A stretch of 64,000 nucleotides of DNA from DASQHW01 sp038238245 (lineage in GTDB: Bacteria > Actinomycetota > Acidimicrobiia > IMCC26256 > PALSA-610), in the NCBI GenBank assembly GCA_038238245.1, contig JBBRXX010000014.1, positions 49,044 through 113,043 on the forward strand, written 5' to 3'. Below the pieces are notes generated by a model. It saw nothing but the letters and a program-made list of their open reading frames with translations, was not told the origin of the DNA and did not search any database. Each line of letters opens with the position of its first letter. Position 1 is the first letter of the stretch. Made by a program: the position numbers and the translations under genes. Shown piece by piece: positions 27,992-36,089 of this stretch.

Positions 27992-28539
27992 TTGGCCGCG
28001 AGCCTTTCGATGACCTCGGGATACAAGCGCCGCTCCACTTCCTTGATGCGCTCGTGCAGCGTCTCCTCGGTGTCGCCGTCGAGGACAGGGACCGCCTCTT
28101 GGGCGAGGATCGGACCGGCATCGACGTCCTCGGTCACGAGATGCACGGTCGTCCCGGTCACCTTCACCCCGGCCTCGAGTGCCGCCCTCACTGCATGCCA
28201 ACCCTTGAACGCGGGCAGCAGTGCCGGGTGGGTGTTGACGGCGCGTCCGCTGTACACGTCGATGAACGGCTTCGAGAGGATCGTACCGAACCCGGCGATC
28301 GCAACGAGCTCGACGTCGTGACGCTGGAGCGCGTCGACGACGTCGTGCGTGTAGGCGACGCGATCGAAGCTCGGGCCGAAATCCCGCCGCTCGACGAGCT
28401 CCTGGGAAACGCTCGCGCCCCGAGCGACGTCGAGCGCGCCGCAGGGCCGGTCGGCGACGACGACGACCACCGGGAGGCCGCGCTCGAGCATCGCCTTGAG
28501 GATGGTCCCGCTGCCGGACGCGAGCACTCCGACGCGCAT
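27988..28539 (-). CDS. purN: Phosphoribosylglycinamide formyltransferase
   Basis: Transfers a formyl group from 10-formyl-THF to GAR in purine synthesis. The 183-residue protein shows VGVLASGSGTILKAML, GFGTILSKPFIDVYSGRAVN and the catalytic asparagine/histidine in NTHPALLPAFKG, then VTEDVDAGPILAQEAVPV with the catalytic aspartate. ATG 28539 is preceded by TAGGGT 6 bases upstream (28546-28551), so it probably heads the purN-purH-folD-zinc-ribbon transcript without a leader. The N-terminal nucleotide-binding segment is a little shorter than in E. coli PurN. Confidence 0.94.
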   Translation of the reverse strand: MRVGVLASGSGTILKAMLERGLPVVVVVADRPCGALDVARGASVSQELVERRDFGPSFDRVAYTHDVVDALQRHDVELVAIAGFGTILSKPFIDVYSGRAVNTHPALLPAFKGWHAVRAALEAGVKVTGTTVHLVTEDVDAGPILAQEAVPVLDGDTEETLHERIKEVERRLYPEVIERLAAK

Positions 28540-28645
28540 CGGGCCACCCTAGCTCTCGCTTTCCAGCGTTTCCCAAGGCCGGATATCCCCGGAATTGGTC
28601 CCCCGAGGTGTTTCACTTCTGTCTACATCCAAGGGGAGAGCTGCG

Positions 28646-29050
28646 ATGGTGGACCGGCAACAACCCACACCCGGTGAGATCGTGATCATGGCGGCAGGCG
28701 CGGTCATGCTCGTGTTCTCGTTCTTCAACTTTGCGAGTGACACCAGCACGTGGGGCACGGGCATCTTTCCGGTGGCCACGCTGCTCGTGCTCTACGGCTT
28801 CGTCATGGCGGCGCAGATCGCGCTGACGCGATTCAGCGGCGTCAACCTGCCGAGCGGCATCCTGGGGTTCAGTTGGGAGCAGGTCCATCTTGCACTCGGC
28901 ATCATGGCCGGCCTGATGGCGCTCGGCTTCCTCATCTCGGACATCACCGACAAGCAGATCGGTCTGTGGATCGAAGTGCTCGGCGGGCTCGCACTCGCAG
29001 TCGGGGCAATCATGCTCCAGCGCGAGCGGCACACCGGCGCGATCGGCTGA
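28646..29050 (+). CDS. Four-helix membrane protein, tandem paralogue 1
   Basis: Unrecognised, 134 residues. There are four membrane helices: EIVIMAAGAVMLVFSFF, FPVATLLVLYGFVMAAQIAL, VHLALGIMAGLMALGFLI and LWIEVLGGLALAVGAIML. ATG 28646 follows AAGGGGAG at about 7 bases, a clear ribosome-binding site. It is followed 11 bases later by a clear paralogue, with which it shares the PG-IVI-AGGAVML opening and a GF(S/T)W(E/D)Q(V/I)HL motif between helices 2 and 3. The pair is divergent from purN. Confidence 0.7.
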   Translation: MVDRQQPTPGEIVIMAAGAVMLVFSFFNFASDTSTWGTGIFPVATLLVLYGFVMAAQIALTRFSGVNLPSGILGFSWEQVHLALGIMAGLMALGFLISDITDKQIGLWIEVLGGLALAVGAIMLQRERHTGAIG

Positions 29051-29061
29051 GAGGCGTTCCC

Positions 29062-29517
29062 ATGGACAAGCCCAAGCTCACTCCCCCCGGCATCGTCATC
29101 CTCGCCGGCGGCGCGGTCATGCTGATCGGTTCGTTCCTGCCGTTCTACAAGTTCAGCCTCCTGGGTTCCTCGAGGTCGTGGAGCTCGTGGAGCTCGTCGA
29201 CGAACCTCTTGCTCTTCCCGTTGACGACATTGATCGTGCTGTTCGGTGTGCTGATGGCCGTGCAGGTCGCGGTGGCGACCTTCGCCCCGAGCACGAACCT
29301 CCCGGACCGTCCGCTCGGGTTCACGTGGGACCAGATCCACCTGGTGCTCGCGTTTCAGGCCGCGATCATGATGCTGGCGTACCTGATTCGCGACAAGGGC
29401 GGCCTTGACTTGGGCGCCGGGTTCTGGCTGATGCTCCTGGCTGCGATCGCGCTGGTGGTCGGCGCGATCATGCGGACACGGGACCAGGCCGGCGCGCCGC
29501 CTCCGCCGTTCGCGTGA
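29062..29517 (+). CDS. Four-helix membrane protein, tandem paralogue 2
   Basis: A paralogue of the preceding gene, 151 residues. It has the same opening (PPGIVILAGGAVMLIGSFLPFY) and the same GFTWDQIHLVLAF motif before helix 3. It differs by a serine/tryptophan-rich loop (SSRSWSSWSSSTN) after helix 1 and a proline tail (APPPPFA). The low-complexity loop probably faces outside. The arrangement indicates a local gene duplication. Function is unknown; the shared GF(S/T)WxQxHL motif is the best handle for a family search. Confidence 0.7.
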   Translation: MDKPKLTPPGIVILAGGAVMLIGSFLPFYKFSLLGSSRSWSSWSSSTNLLLFPLTTLIVLFGVLMAVQVAVATFAPSTNLPDRPLGFTWDQIHLVLAFQAAIMMLAYLIRDKGGLDLGAGFWLMLLAAIALVVGAIMRTRDQAGAPPPPFA

Positions 29518-29620
29518 CCGGCTCGTAGCCGCGCCGGAAGCGGACGTCCGAGCACCAGCCGCGTCGTCTCGAAACCCAGGCGGCCGCACCGCGCCGACTC
29601 TCGACACTCACGTGCCCCCT

Positions 29621-29676
29621 TGTCCAAAACCGTCGCGACGATTCTTCCGACGAATCGTCGTGACGGGTTGTGGACA
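29621..29676. repeat. Large near-perfect inverted repeat
   Basis: Arms 29621-29644 and 29652-29676 pair over about 24 positions with two mismatches and one bulge around a 7-base loop. The outer ends are TGTCCA and TGGACA; the inner arms are GTCGCGACGATTC and GAATCGTCGTGAC. No T-run follows. It lies in the 306-base gap 29518-29823, the only non-coding stretch over 300 bases; otherwise that gap shows just a possible TAGGGT near 29764. The hairpin could end the preceding transcript or act as an operator or attenuator for the next gene. Confidence 0.65.
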
Positions 29677-29823
29677 GGGTTGCGGCGCGCGCGCCGGGCG
29701 CGCTGGTCGCGGGAGCGTCGGCGACGCCGCGCGGGCACCGGGCAGAGGTGTCACACCTCCTCACTAGGGTCGTCGCGAAGCGCTTCCCCCTATTTCGCAC
29801 AGGCCGCCAGAGAGGGGGAGCAG

Positions 29824-30360
29824 TTGTCCGCGCGCCGTTTTCCGATCCGCTATCGCCGTCCACCGTTCGGCCCGCAGGAACGCGCCCGTTTCAACGAGGA
29901 GCGCGATGTGCCTCTCGAGCGCGCCAAGCAGATCGACCGCGCACAACGCGAGCTCGCGAGGCAAATGGCCGACGTGAGGCATGCGCTCGCGTCGATGCGA
30001 GTCGTGATGTGGCCGAGGGTCGAGCCGAAGGACATCGTCTACGGCTTTCGCTTCACGCGCGTGAACGGCCCGCCTCCCATCCCGCCGATCGCACCGAACG
30101 CCTTCCCGGCCCAGGGCAGGTACGTCAGGTACGCGGCGCTCGCCGTTCTCGCCGAACACCGGCGCCCGATGAAGCTCGTCGAGATCCACCGGGCTCTCCA
30201 TCTCGGCGGCTACGCGATCGTCTCACGCCATCCCGTGAAGCGACTCGCCGACGCGCTCGGATATGAGACGCGCGTCGGCCGGGCCCGCCGCATCGACCGC
30301 GGCGTCTACGCCGTCGGCCACCTCAATCCGGCCGAGCGTCGCCGCATCGAGAAGACCGCG
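29824..30360 (+). CDS. Winged-helix-like protein lacking a stop before sucD
   Basis: An unrecognised reading frame with convincing protein character for about 178 residues. A basic N terminus (SARRFPIRYRRPPFG) is followed by a helical segment (ERAKQIDRAQRELARQMADVRHALASM). A winged-helix-like end follows: YVRYAALAVLAEHRRPMKLV, HPVKRLADALGYETRVG and RRIDRGVYAVGHL. TTG 29824 has GGGGGAG just upstream. The frame has no stop where the conserved-looking sequence ends; it runs on antisense through sucD to 31350. The end given here is where sucD begins on the other strand and is not a real stop. A lost stop, a frameshift or an unusual long overlap are all possible. Confidence 0.45.
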
Positions 30361-31245
30361 TCAGAGGCTCGCGACCACCTCGGCCATGAGCGGTCCGATC
30401 TCGGGGGCGTTCCGGGCCACCCGCGCGCCGGCCGCTTCCAGCGCTTCGATCTTGGCGGCGGCGGTGCCCTTGGAGCCCGAGATGATCGCGCCGGCGTGGC
30501 CCATCTTCTTGCCGGCCGGCGCGGTCACGCCCGCGATGTATGCGACGACGGGCTTCGACATCTTCGTGCGGATGAACTCCGCCGCTTCCTCCTCGGCCGA
30601 GCCGCCGATCTCGCCGATCATGATGACCGCGCGCGTCTCCGGGTCGTCCTCGAAACCCGACAGGCAGTCGATGAACGACGTCCCCGGGACCGGGTCACCA
30701 CCGATCCCGACGCACGTGGTCTGGCCTATCCCCTGCCGGGTCATCTCGTGCAGGGCCTGATACGTCAGCGTGCCCGACCGCGACACGATCCCCACCGGGC
30801 CGCCTTCCAACGCGATCTCGCCGGGCGTGATCCCGATGTTGCACTTGCCGGGCGAGATGACGCCCGGGCAGTTCGGGCCGAGCAGCTGCGTGCGCGGAAA
30901 ACGCGACTTCAAAGCGTTGAAGAAGAAGGCTTCGTCGTGGGCGGGCACGCCCTCGGTGATCACGACGATGAACTCGATGCCCGCTTCGGCGGCTTCGAGC
31001 ACGGCGTCCTTGACCCCCGGGGCCGGAATGAAGATGCAGGAGGCGTTCGCGCCCGTCGCCTCCCGGGCGTCCGCCACCGACGCGAAGACCGGCACGCCGT
31101 CGACGTCGGTGCCGGCCTTCTTCGGGTTCGTGCCGGCCACCACCTGGGTGCCGTACGCCCGGTTGCGCATGCCGTGGAACCGGCCCTGCGATCCGGTCAG
31201 GCCCTGGTAGACGACCTTGGTGTGCTCGTCGACGAAGATCGACAT
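30361..31245 (-). CDS. sucD: Succinyl-CoA synthetase alpha subunit
   Basis: With SucC interconverts succinyl-CoA and succinate with ADP or GDP phosphorylation. The 294-residue subunit has the CoA-binding GLTGSQGRFHGM segment, VVAGTNPKKAG, IVVITEGVPAHDE, LLGPNCPGVISPGKCNIG and the phosphohistidine loop KKMGHAGAIISG near the C terminus. ATG 31245 was chosen over the longer frame because AGGAG lies 7 bases upstream and the family N terminus (MSIFVDEHTKVV) starts there. It is downstream of sucC with a 19-base spacer. Confidence 0.96.
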   Translation of the reverse strand: MSIFVDEHTKVVYQGLTGSQGRFHGMRNRAYGTQVVAGTNPKKAGTDVDGVPVFASVADAREATGANASCIFIPAPGVKDAVLEAAEAGIEFIVVITEGVPAHDEAFFFNALKSRFPRTQLLGPNCPGVISPGKCNIGITPGEIALEGGPVGIVSRSGTLTYQALHEMTRQGIGQTTCVGIGGDPVPGTSFIDCLSGFEDDPETRAVIMIGEIGGSAEEEAAEFIRTKMSKPVVAYIAGVTAPAGKKMGHAGAIISGSKGTAAAKIEALEAAGARVARNAPEIGPLMAEVVASL

Positions 31246-31264
31246 GAACGCGCTCCTGTTCCGG

Positions 31265-32407
31265 CTACTTCGACGCGAGCTCGACGGCCTTGCGCGCCGC
31301 ATCGAGCATCGTGGGCTGGGAGATCAATCGGTCGGATTCGTGCGGCTTGATGATCGCCCGCCCTTCGGCCGCATTCGTCCCGTCGAGACGGATGACGATC
31401 GGTGCCTTCACCTTCACCCGCTCGAGCGCGGTCACGATGCCGTTCGCGACCTCGTCGCAGCGCGTGATCCCGCCGAAGATGTTGACGAGGATCGCGCGCA
31501 CGTTCTCGTCGGTGTTGATGACCTCGATCGCGTTCGAGAGCACGTTCGCATCCGCACCGCCGCCGACGTCGAGGAAGTTCGCGGCAGATCCGCCGACCTG
31601 GTTGACCACGTCGAGTGTGCTCATCACGAGACCGGCGCCGTTGCCGATGATCCCCACCGTGCCGTCGAGGCCGATGTAGTTCAAGCCCTTCTCGCGTGCG
31701 AGACGCTCGCGGTCATCGAGCTCCTGGGTCGCGGCGTACTCGTCCCACTCCGGATGACGGAACACGGCGTTCTCGTCGAGCGACACCTTTGCGTCGAGCG
31801 CGTGTACGCGTCCATCGGGGGTCAGGATCAACGGGTTGATCTCCACGAGATCGGCGTCGCCGTCGACGTACGCGTGGAACAGCTTCATCAGAATGTCGAC
31901 CGTGCCGTCGGTCGCCGCGGGATTCAGCCGTGCGGACTCGACCCACGCCCGGCACTGTGCTTGGGGCAACCCGGCGCTGGGATCGAGGTGCAACCGCGCG
32001 ATCGCGTCGGGCGCGGATGCTGCAACCTGTTCGATGTCGACGCCGCCCTGCGCCGACAACATGCCCAGGTACTTCTTCGCCGCCCGATCCAGGGTGAACG
32101 ACGCGTAGTACTCCTCGGCGATGTCGGAGGCGTGTTCGATCCACACGCGCTTCACGACATGGCCTTTGATGTCCATGCCGAGGATGGCGGAGGCGTGGGT
32201 CCGCGCCTCGTCGGCGTTCGTGGCGAGCTTGATGCCGCCGGCCTTTCCCCGTCCGCCGACGAGGACCTGTGCCTTGACGACGACGGGGTAGCCGACGCGG
32301 TCGGCGGCGCGTACCGCGTCGTCGACGGTCTCGGCTACCTCGCCCGCCGACACCGGGATGCCGTAGCGCGCAAACAGCTGCTTGCCCTGGTACTCGAACA
32401 GATCCAT
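31265..32407 (-). CDS. sucC: Succinyl-CoA synthetase beta subunit
   Basis: The nucleotide-binding subunit of succinyl-CoA synthetase, 380 residues. The N-terminal ATP-grasp region starts MDLFEYQGKQLFARYGIPV and includes VVVKAQVLVGGRGKAGGI. Metal and nucleotide ligands occur in LVEINPLILTPDGRVHALDAK. The C-terminal domain has GNGAGLVMSTLD, NFLDVGGGA and VNIFGGITRCDEVANGI. ATG 32407 lies 8 bases after TAGCTT (32416-32421), which overlaps the stop of the cobalamin-subunit gene. The usual ribosome-binding site is absent (CTCCCCCC precedes the ATG), so the start is probably leaderless. Confidence 0.96.
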   Translation of the reverse strand: MDLFEYQGKQLFARYGIPVSAGEVAETVDDAVRAADRVGYPVVVKAQVLVGGRGKAGGIKLATNADEARTHASAILGMDIKGHVVKRVWIEHASDIAEEYYASFTLDRAAKKYLGMLSAQGGVDIEQVAASAPDAIARLHLDPSAGLPQAQCRAWVESARLNPAATDGTVDILMKLFHAYVDGDADLVEINPLILTPDGRVHALDAKVSLDENAVFRHPEWDEYAATQELDDRERLAREKGLNYIGLDGTVGIIGNGAGLVMSTLDVVNQVGGSAANFLDVGGGADANVLSNAIEVINTDENVRAILVNIFGGITRCDEVANGIVTALERVKVKAPIVIRLDGTNAAEGRAIIKPHESDRLISQPTMLDAARKAVELASK

Positions 32408-32418
32408 GGGGGGAGAAG

Positions 32419-32835
32419 CTACGCGGTCAGCTGCCGCTCGCGACGATCGAGCGCGGCTTCCACCCATGCGACGATGTCCGGCAGCTGCGCACCGGGCGTG
32501 AACACGCCGGCAATCCCGGCCGCCTCCAGCGCGGCGCGGTCGTCGTCGGGAATGATGCCGCCCACGAACACGAGGACGTCGTCGAGCGCGCGGGCTCGGA
32601 GCTCCGCCACGATCGCCGGGATCAACGTCATGTGAGCGCCGGACAACACCGACAGGCCGACGGCGTCGGCATCCTCCTGGAGCGCGGCTTCGGCGACGAG
32701 CGCAGGCGTTTGGAACAGTCCGGTGTACACAACTTCGAAGCCGGCATCACGCAATGCGCGAGCGATGACCTTCGCGCCGCGATCGTGCCCGTCCAAGCCG
32801 GGCTTGGCGATGACGACGCGGTAGCGTCGCAGCAT
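32419..32835 (-). CDS. Cobalamin-binding subunit of a methylmalonyl-CoA-type mutase
   Basis: A 138-residue B12-binding domain. It has RVVIAKPGLDGHDRGAK with the DxHxxG motif whose histidine (residue 17) is the lower axial cobalt ligand, GFEVVYTGLFQTPALVAEAA, VGLSVLSGAHMTLIP and the LVFVGGIIPDDD segment. It corresponds to the C-terminal domain of methylmalonyl-CoA mutase as a free small subunit, as in 2-hydroxyisobutyryl-CoA mutase and archaeal-type MCM. The catalytic large subunit is not in this window. ATG 32835 has TATGGT 6 bases upstream. The position ahead of sucCD favours methylmalonyl-CoA to succinyl-CoA, but another acyl-CoA mutase cannot be excluded. Confidence 0.88.
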   Translation of the reverse strand: MLRRYRVVIAKPGLDGHDRGAKVIARALRDAGFEVVYTGLFQTPALVAEAALQEDADAVGLSVLSGAHMTLIPAIVAELRARALDDVLVFVGGIIPDDDRAALEAAGIAGVFTPGAQLPDIVAWVEAALDRRERQLTA

Positions 32836-32860
32836 CGGCTCACCATAGCCAAGGTGACCA

Positions 32861-33301
32861 TTGCCCTCGTCTCGCTCCCGCAACGACATCAAGCTGCTTC
32901 TCGCGGCGACGGTCGCGGTGTTGATGGCCGGCTTCCTGATCGCGGGTGGCATCCTCGTGGCGACCCGAGGCGGCAAGAGCACGGTGTGTCCGCAACTCAA
33001 CATCGGTGCCGTCGCCGACATCCGGCGCATCCTCCTCAACGGTGGCCCGACCTTCCAGACCGGCGGCGCGGGTTGCGGGTTCTGGCTGGCTCTCGCCGAC
33101 GGCGAAGTCGTCGCATACAGGGTGACCCAGCCCGCGGGCGCCGACGACTGCACCTTGAAGCTCAAGCGGGACCATTGGGAGTGCGACGGCCGCGTCGTCG
33201 CGCCGGAAGACCTCGCGCAGTACCCGGTCGAGACGAAGACCATCGACCAGATCGACGCCGTGATCGTCGACCTCCGGCCTCCGGTGCCGCCGACGACCTA
33301 G
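32861..33301 (+). CDS. Membrane-anchored hypothetical protein
   Basis: Unrecognised, 146 residues. One N-terminal membrane helix (LLLAATVAVLMAGFLIAGGILVA) acts as a signal anchor after a short basic start. The exported domain has four cysteines (VCPQL, GCGFW, DDCTL, WECDG), probably two disulfides, and ends with LRPPVPPTT. The start is TTG 32861 with AAGGTGA just upstream; no ATG or GTG is in frame nearby. It is divergent from the cobalamin-subunit gene and converges on pcrA, with a 4-base overlap of the two stops. Confidence 0.6.
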   Translation: MPSSRSRNDIKLLLAATVAVLMAGFLIAGGILVATRGGKSTVCPQLNIGAVADIRRILLNGGPTFQTGGAGCGFWLALADGEVVAYRVTQPAGADDCTLKLKRDHWECDGRVVAPEDLAQYPVETKTIDQIDAVIVDLRPPVPPTT

Positions 33302-35613
33302 GCGCTGACGCGCGCCAACGGCGCCCACGACAGCAGCAGCGTCTTCTCGCCGACGTCGCGGAACTGCACGCGCGCCTCGGCCTTGTCGCCGCTGCCGATG
33401 ATGTCGACGATCACACCTTCGCCGAACTTGTCGTGGCGGACGTCGTCACCGACCTGCAGGCCGAGCTGCTCGGCACCCCGCGCACCGATCGGCGTCTTGT
33501 CGCGTCGCAGCGCCGCGGCGACGACCGCCTCACGGTGCGCGCCCCGGCCACCGCCGCGCCGGCGACCGTCGTCGTCGGCCAGCACATCGACGAGCTCCGC
33601 GGGGATCTCGTCGAGGAACCGGCTCGGCGGGCGGTAGTCCGTGGCACCGAACATCATCCGGCTCCACGCATGGCACAGGTACAGACGCTCCTCCGCGCGC
33701 GTGAGCCCGACGTAGCAGAGGCGACGTTCCTCCTCGAGCTCGTCGGGGTCTCCGAGGCTGCGCACGTGCGGGAACACGCCGTCTTCCAGACCGATCAAGA
33801 AGACGACGGGGAACTCGAGACCCTTCGCCGAGTGCAGCGTCATGAGGGTGACCGAGCTCTGTTCCGGATCGTTCTCGTCGAGATCGGTCACCAATGAGAT
33901 CGCCTCGAGGAACGCCTGGACGCGCGCCAGGCCTTCGGGCGGCGCGGCGTTCTCTTCGCCGACTCCGATGCCCCCGATCGCGACGAGACCGGCAAGGTCG
34001 CCCTGCTCGATCTGATCATCGAATTCGCGGGCAGAGCCGACGAGCTCCTGCAAGTTCTCGACGCGTCCGTGGGCTTCGACCGACCGCTCGGCTTCGAGCT
34101 CGGCGAGGTAGCCGCTCCGCATCAACACGGCCTCGATCGTCGCGCCGACGCCACCGGCGGCGGCTTCTTCGACCTCGGCGATCAAGTCGAGCAACTCGCG
34201 CAACCCACCGAGCGCCTTTCCGTGCACGCCGGCCGCGGCTGCGTTCTCCGCCGCGGCCCGGAAGGTCAAGCCCGCGCCGTTCGCGTATGCGTCGATCTTG
34301 GCAACCGACGTGTCGCCGACACCGCGCCGAGGCGTGTTGACGATGCGCTTCCACGACACTTCGTCGTCGGGGTTCACGAGCGCGCGCAGGTACGCCAACG
34401 CGTCCTTGATCTCGCGGCGGTCATAGAACTTCACACCGCCGAAGACGCGATACGGCACACCGGAGCGCACCAGCGCCTCTTCGAGCACGCGGCTCTGCGC
34501 GTTCGTGCGATAGAACACCGCGATGTCGCCGTAGCGGAATTCGGCGCGGTCAACCAGCCGGTGGACCTCACGCACGACGAACTGGGCCTCGTCGTGCTCG
34601 TCGTCGCCCTGGTACCGGGTGATCTGCTCACCGGCACCCTTCTCGCTCCACAGCCGCTTCGGACGATGCGACGTGTTGTTGACGATGACCGAGTTGGCCG
34701 CGTCGAGGATTCGCTGTGTCGACCGATAGTTCTGGTCGAGCACCACCACTGTCGCTTCCGGGAACGTGTCCTCGAACCGCATGAGGTTGCGGAAGTCCGC
34801 GCCTCGGAACTTGTAGATCGCCTGGTCCAGATCGCCGACCACCATGACGCTGCGATGCTCCTGCGTGAGCATTCGCACGAGCTCGAACTGCGCGACGTTG
34901 GTGTCCTGGAACTCGTCGACGAGCACGTGACGGAAGCGCTGCTGATAGCGCGCCAGCGCTTCGGGGTGCTCACGGAAGAGCCGCACGGCAAGAACGAGCA
35001 GATCGTCGAAGTCGACCGCGGATGCATCAGCCAGGCGTCGCTGGTACTCGGTGTAGACCTCCGCGATGCGCCGTTCGGACGGACCGGACGCCATCTCCGC
35101 GTATTGCGCGGGCAACACGAGCTCGTTCTTCAACGCGCTGATCTGCGCGTGCAGCTGACGCGCCGGGAACCGCTTCGGGTCGAGGTTGAGGTCACGCCGG
35201 ACCCAGTCCGTGAGGCGCTGGGCGTCGGCCTGGTCGTAGATCGTGAAACTCGACCGGTAGCCGAGCAACGACGCTTCCCGGCGCAGGATGCGCGAGCAGG
35301 CCGAGTGGAACGTCGACACCCACATCCGCCGCCCGACCGGGCCGACGAGCTCGGCGACGCGCTCGCGCATCTCACCGGCGGCCTTGTTGGTGAACGTGAT
35401 CGCGAGAATCTCGAACGGCGAGACGTCGAGCTCGGCCACGAGGTACGCGAGCCGGTGGGTCAGCACCCGGGTCTTGCCCGAACCGGCGCCCGCGACGACG
35501 AGCACCGGTCCCGGCGGCAGCGTCACGGCCTCGTACTGGGCAGGGTTCAGCCCCGACAGATCGAGCTCACGCCGGGGCCGAGAGGGCTGCACGTCCACCA
35601 TGACGAACCCCAT
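33298..35613 (-). CDS. pcrA: ATP-dependent DNA helicase PcrA/UvrD
   Basis: A superfamily 1A 3'-5' helicase of 771 residues for repair and replication restart. It begins LSGLNPAQYEAVTLPPGPVL with Walker A VAGAGSGKTRVLT. AITFTNKAAGEMRERV, VLVDEFQDTN (motif II), LDQNYRSTQRIL, and TLMTLHSAKGLEFPVVFLIG with VGLTRAEERLYL (motifs V and VI) follow. The C-terminal Tudor-like domain (HDKFGEGVIVDIIGSGDKAEARVQF), which contacts RNA polymerase in PcrA, is present. ATG 35613 is the longest start; ATG 35601, with GGGG 6 bases upstream, is equally plausible. It is separated from dtd by 25 bases. Confidence 0.95.
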   Translation of the reverse strand: MGFVMVDVQPSRPRRELDLSGLNPAQYEAVTLPPGPVLVVAGAGSGKTRVLTHRLAYLVAELDVSPFEILAITFTNKAAGEMRERVAELVGPVGRRMWVSTFHSACSRILRREASLLGYRSSFTIYDQADAQRLTDWVRRDLNLDPKRFPARQLHAQISALKNELVLPAQYAEMASGPSERRIAEVYTEYQRRLADASAVDFDDLLVLAVRLFREHPEALARYQQRFRHVLVDEFQDTNVAQFELVRMLTQEHRSVMVVGDLDQAIYKFRGADFRNLMRFEDTFPEATVVVLDQNYRSTQRILDAANSVIVNNTSHRPKRLWSEKGAGEQITRYQGDDEHDEAQFVVREVHRLVDRAEFRYGDIAVFYRTNAQSRVLEEALVRSGVPYRVFGGVKFYDRREIKDALAYLRALVNPDDEVSWKRIVNTPRRGVGDTSVAKIDAYANGAGLTFRAAAENAAAAGVHGKALGGLRELLDLIAEVEEAAAGGVGATIEAVLMRSGYLAELEAERSVEAHGRVENLQELVGSAREFDDQIEQGDLAGLVAIGGIGVGEENAAPPEGLARVQAFLEAISLVTDLDENDPEQSSVTLMTLHSAKGLEFPVVFLIGLEDGVFPHVRSLGDPDELEEERRLCYVGLTRAEERLYLCHAWSRMMFGATDYRPPSRFLDEIPAELVDVLADDDGRRRGGGRGAHREAVVAAALRRDKTPIGARGAEQLGLQVGDDVRHDKFGEGVIVDIIGSGDKAEARVQFRDVGEKTLLLSWAPLARVSA

Positions 35614-35638
35614 GGTACCGGTGCGAATTACATCGATG

Positions 35639-36076
35639 TCAGCCTTCGAGCAACAATGTCACCGGGCCATCGTTCACCAGCGCGACCTGCATGTCCGCGC
35701 CGAACACCCCGGTGGCGACCGACACACCGAGCGCGCCCAGCGCGCCGACAAAAGCGTCGACCAAGGGCGCGGCGTGCTCCGGGCGCGCGGCAGCGACCCA
35801 GCTCGGTCGCCGTCCCCGCACGGTGTCGCCGTACAACGTGAACTGACTGATCACGAGCGCGCCGCCGCCGGTCTCGAGCAGCGAACGGTTCATCACGCCC
35901 CCGTCGTCGTCGAAGACGCGCAGGTTCGCCACCTTGGATGCCAGCTTGGCGGCGACCCCTGCGTCGTCGGAATGCGTGACACCCACGAGCACGCACAGGC
36001 CGCCGCCGATCTCGCCGACAGCAGCGCCGTCCACGGTGACCGACGCGCCCGTGACGCGCTGCACGAGGGCGCGCAC
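35639..36076 (-). CDS. dtd: D-aminoacyl-tRNA deacylase
   Basis: Hydrolyses D-amino acids (and glycine mischarged on tRNA-Ala) from tRNA. The 145-residue protein has MRALVQRVTGASVTVDGAAV at the N terminus, VLVGVTHSDDAG, SQFTLYGDTVRGRRPSW and the invariant NDGPVTLLLEG at the C terminus, which carries the Gly-cisPro motif. Start GTG 36076 has GAGGA about 8 bases upstream. It is divergent from the small coiled-coil gene at 36090 with a 13-base spacer, and lies upstream of pcrA on the same strand. Confidence 0.95.
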   Translation of the reverse strand: MRALVQRVTGASVTVDGAAVGEIGGGLCVLVGVTHSDDAGVAAKLASKVANLRVFDDDGGVMNRSLLETGGGALVISQFTLYGDTVRGRRPSWVAAARPEHAAPLVDAFVGALGALGVSVATGVFGADMQVALVNDGPVTLLLEG

Positions 36077-36089
36077 TTAGACTTTCCTC

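Noticed and set aside
30363..31350. Long plus-strand open frame opposite sucD
   Set aside because: It is the antisense shadow of sucD; its arginine/aspartate/histidine-rich composition is typical of high-G+C antisense frames. Only the part before 30360 looks like a protein.
32836..32860. Cobalamin riboswitch upstream of the B12-binding subunit
   Set aside because: Only 25 bases separate it from the divergent gene, far too short for the aptamer, and TATGGT 6 bases before the ATG suggests a leaderless start.
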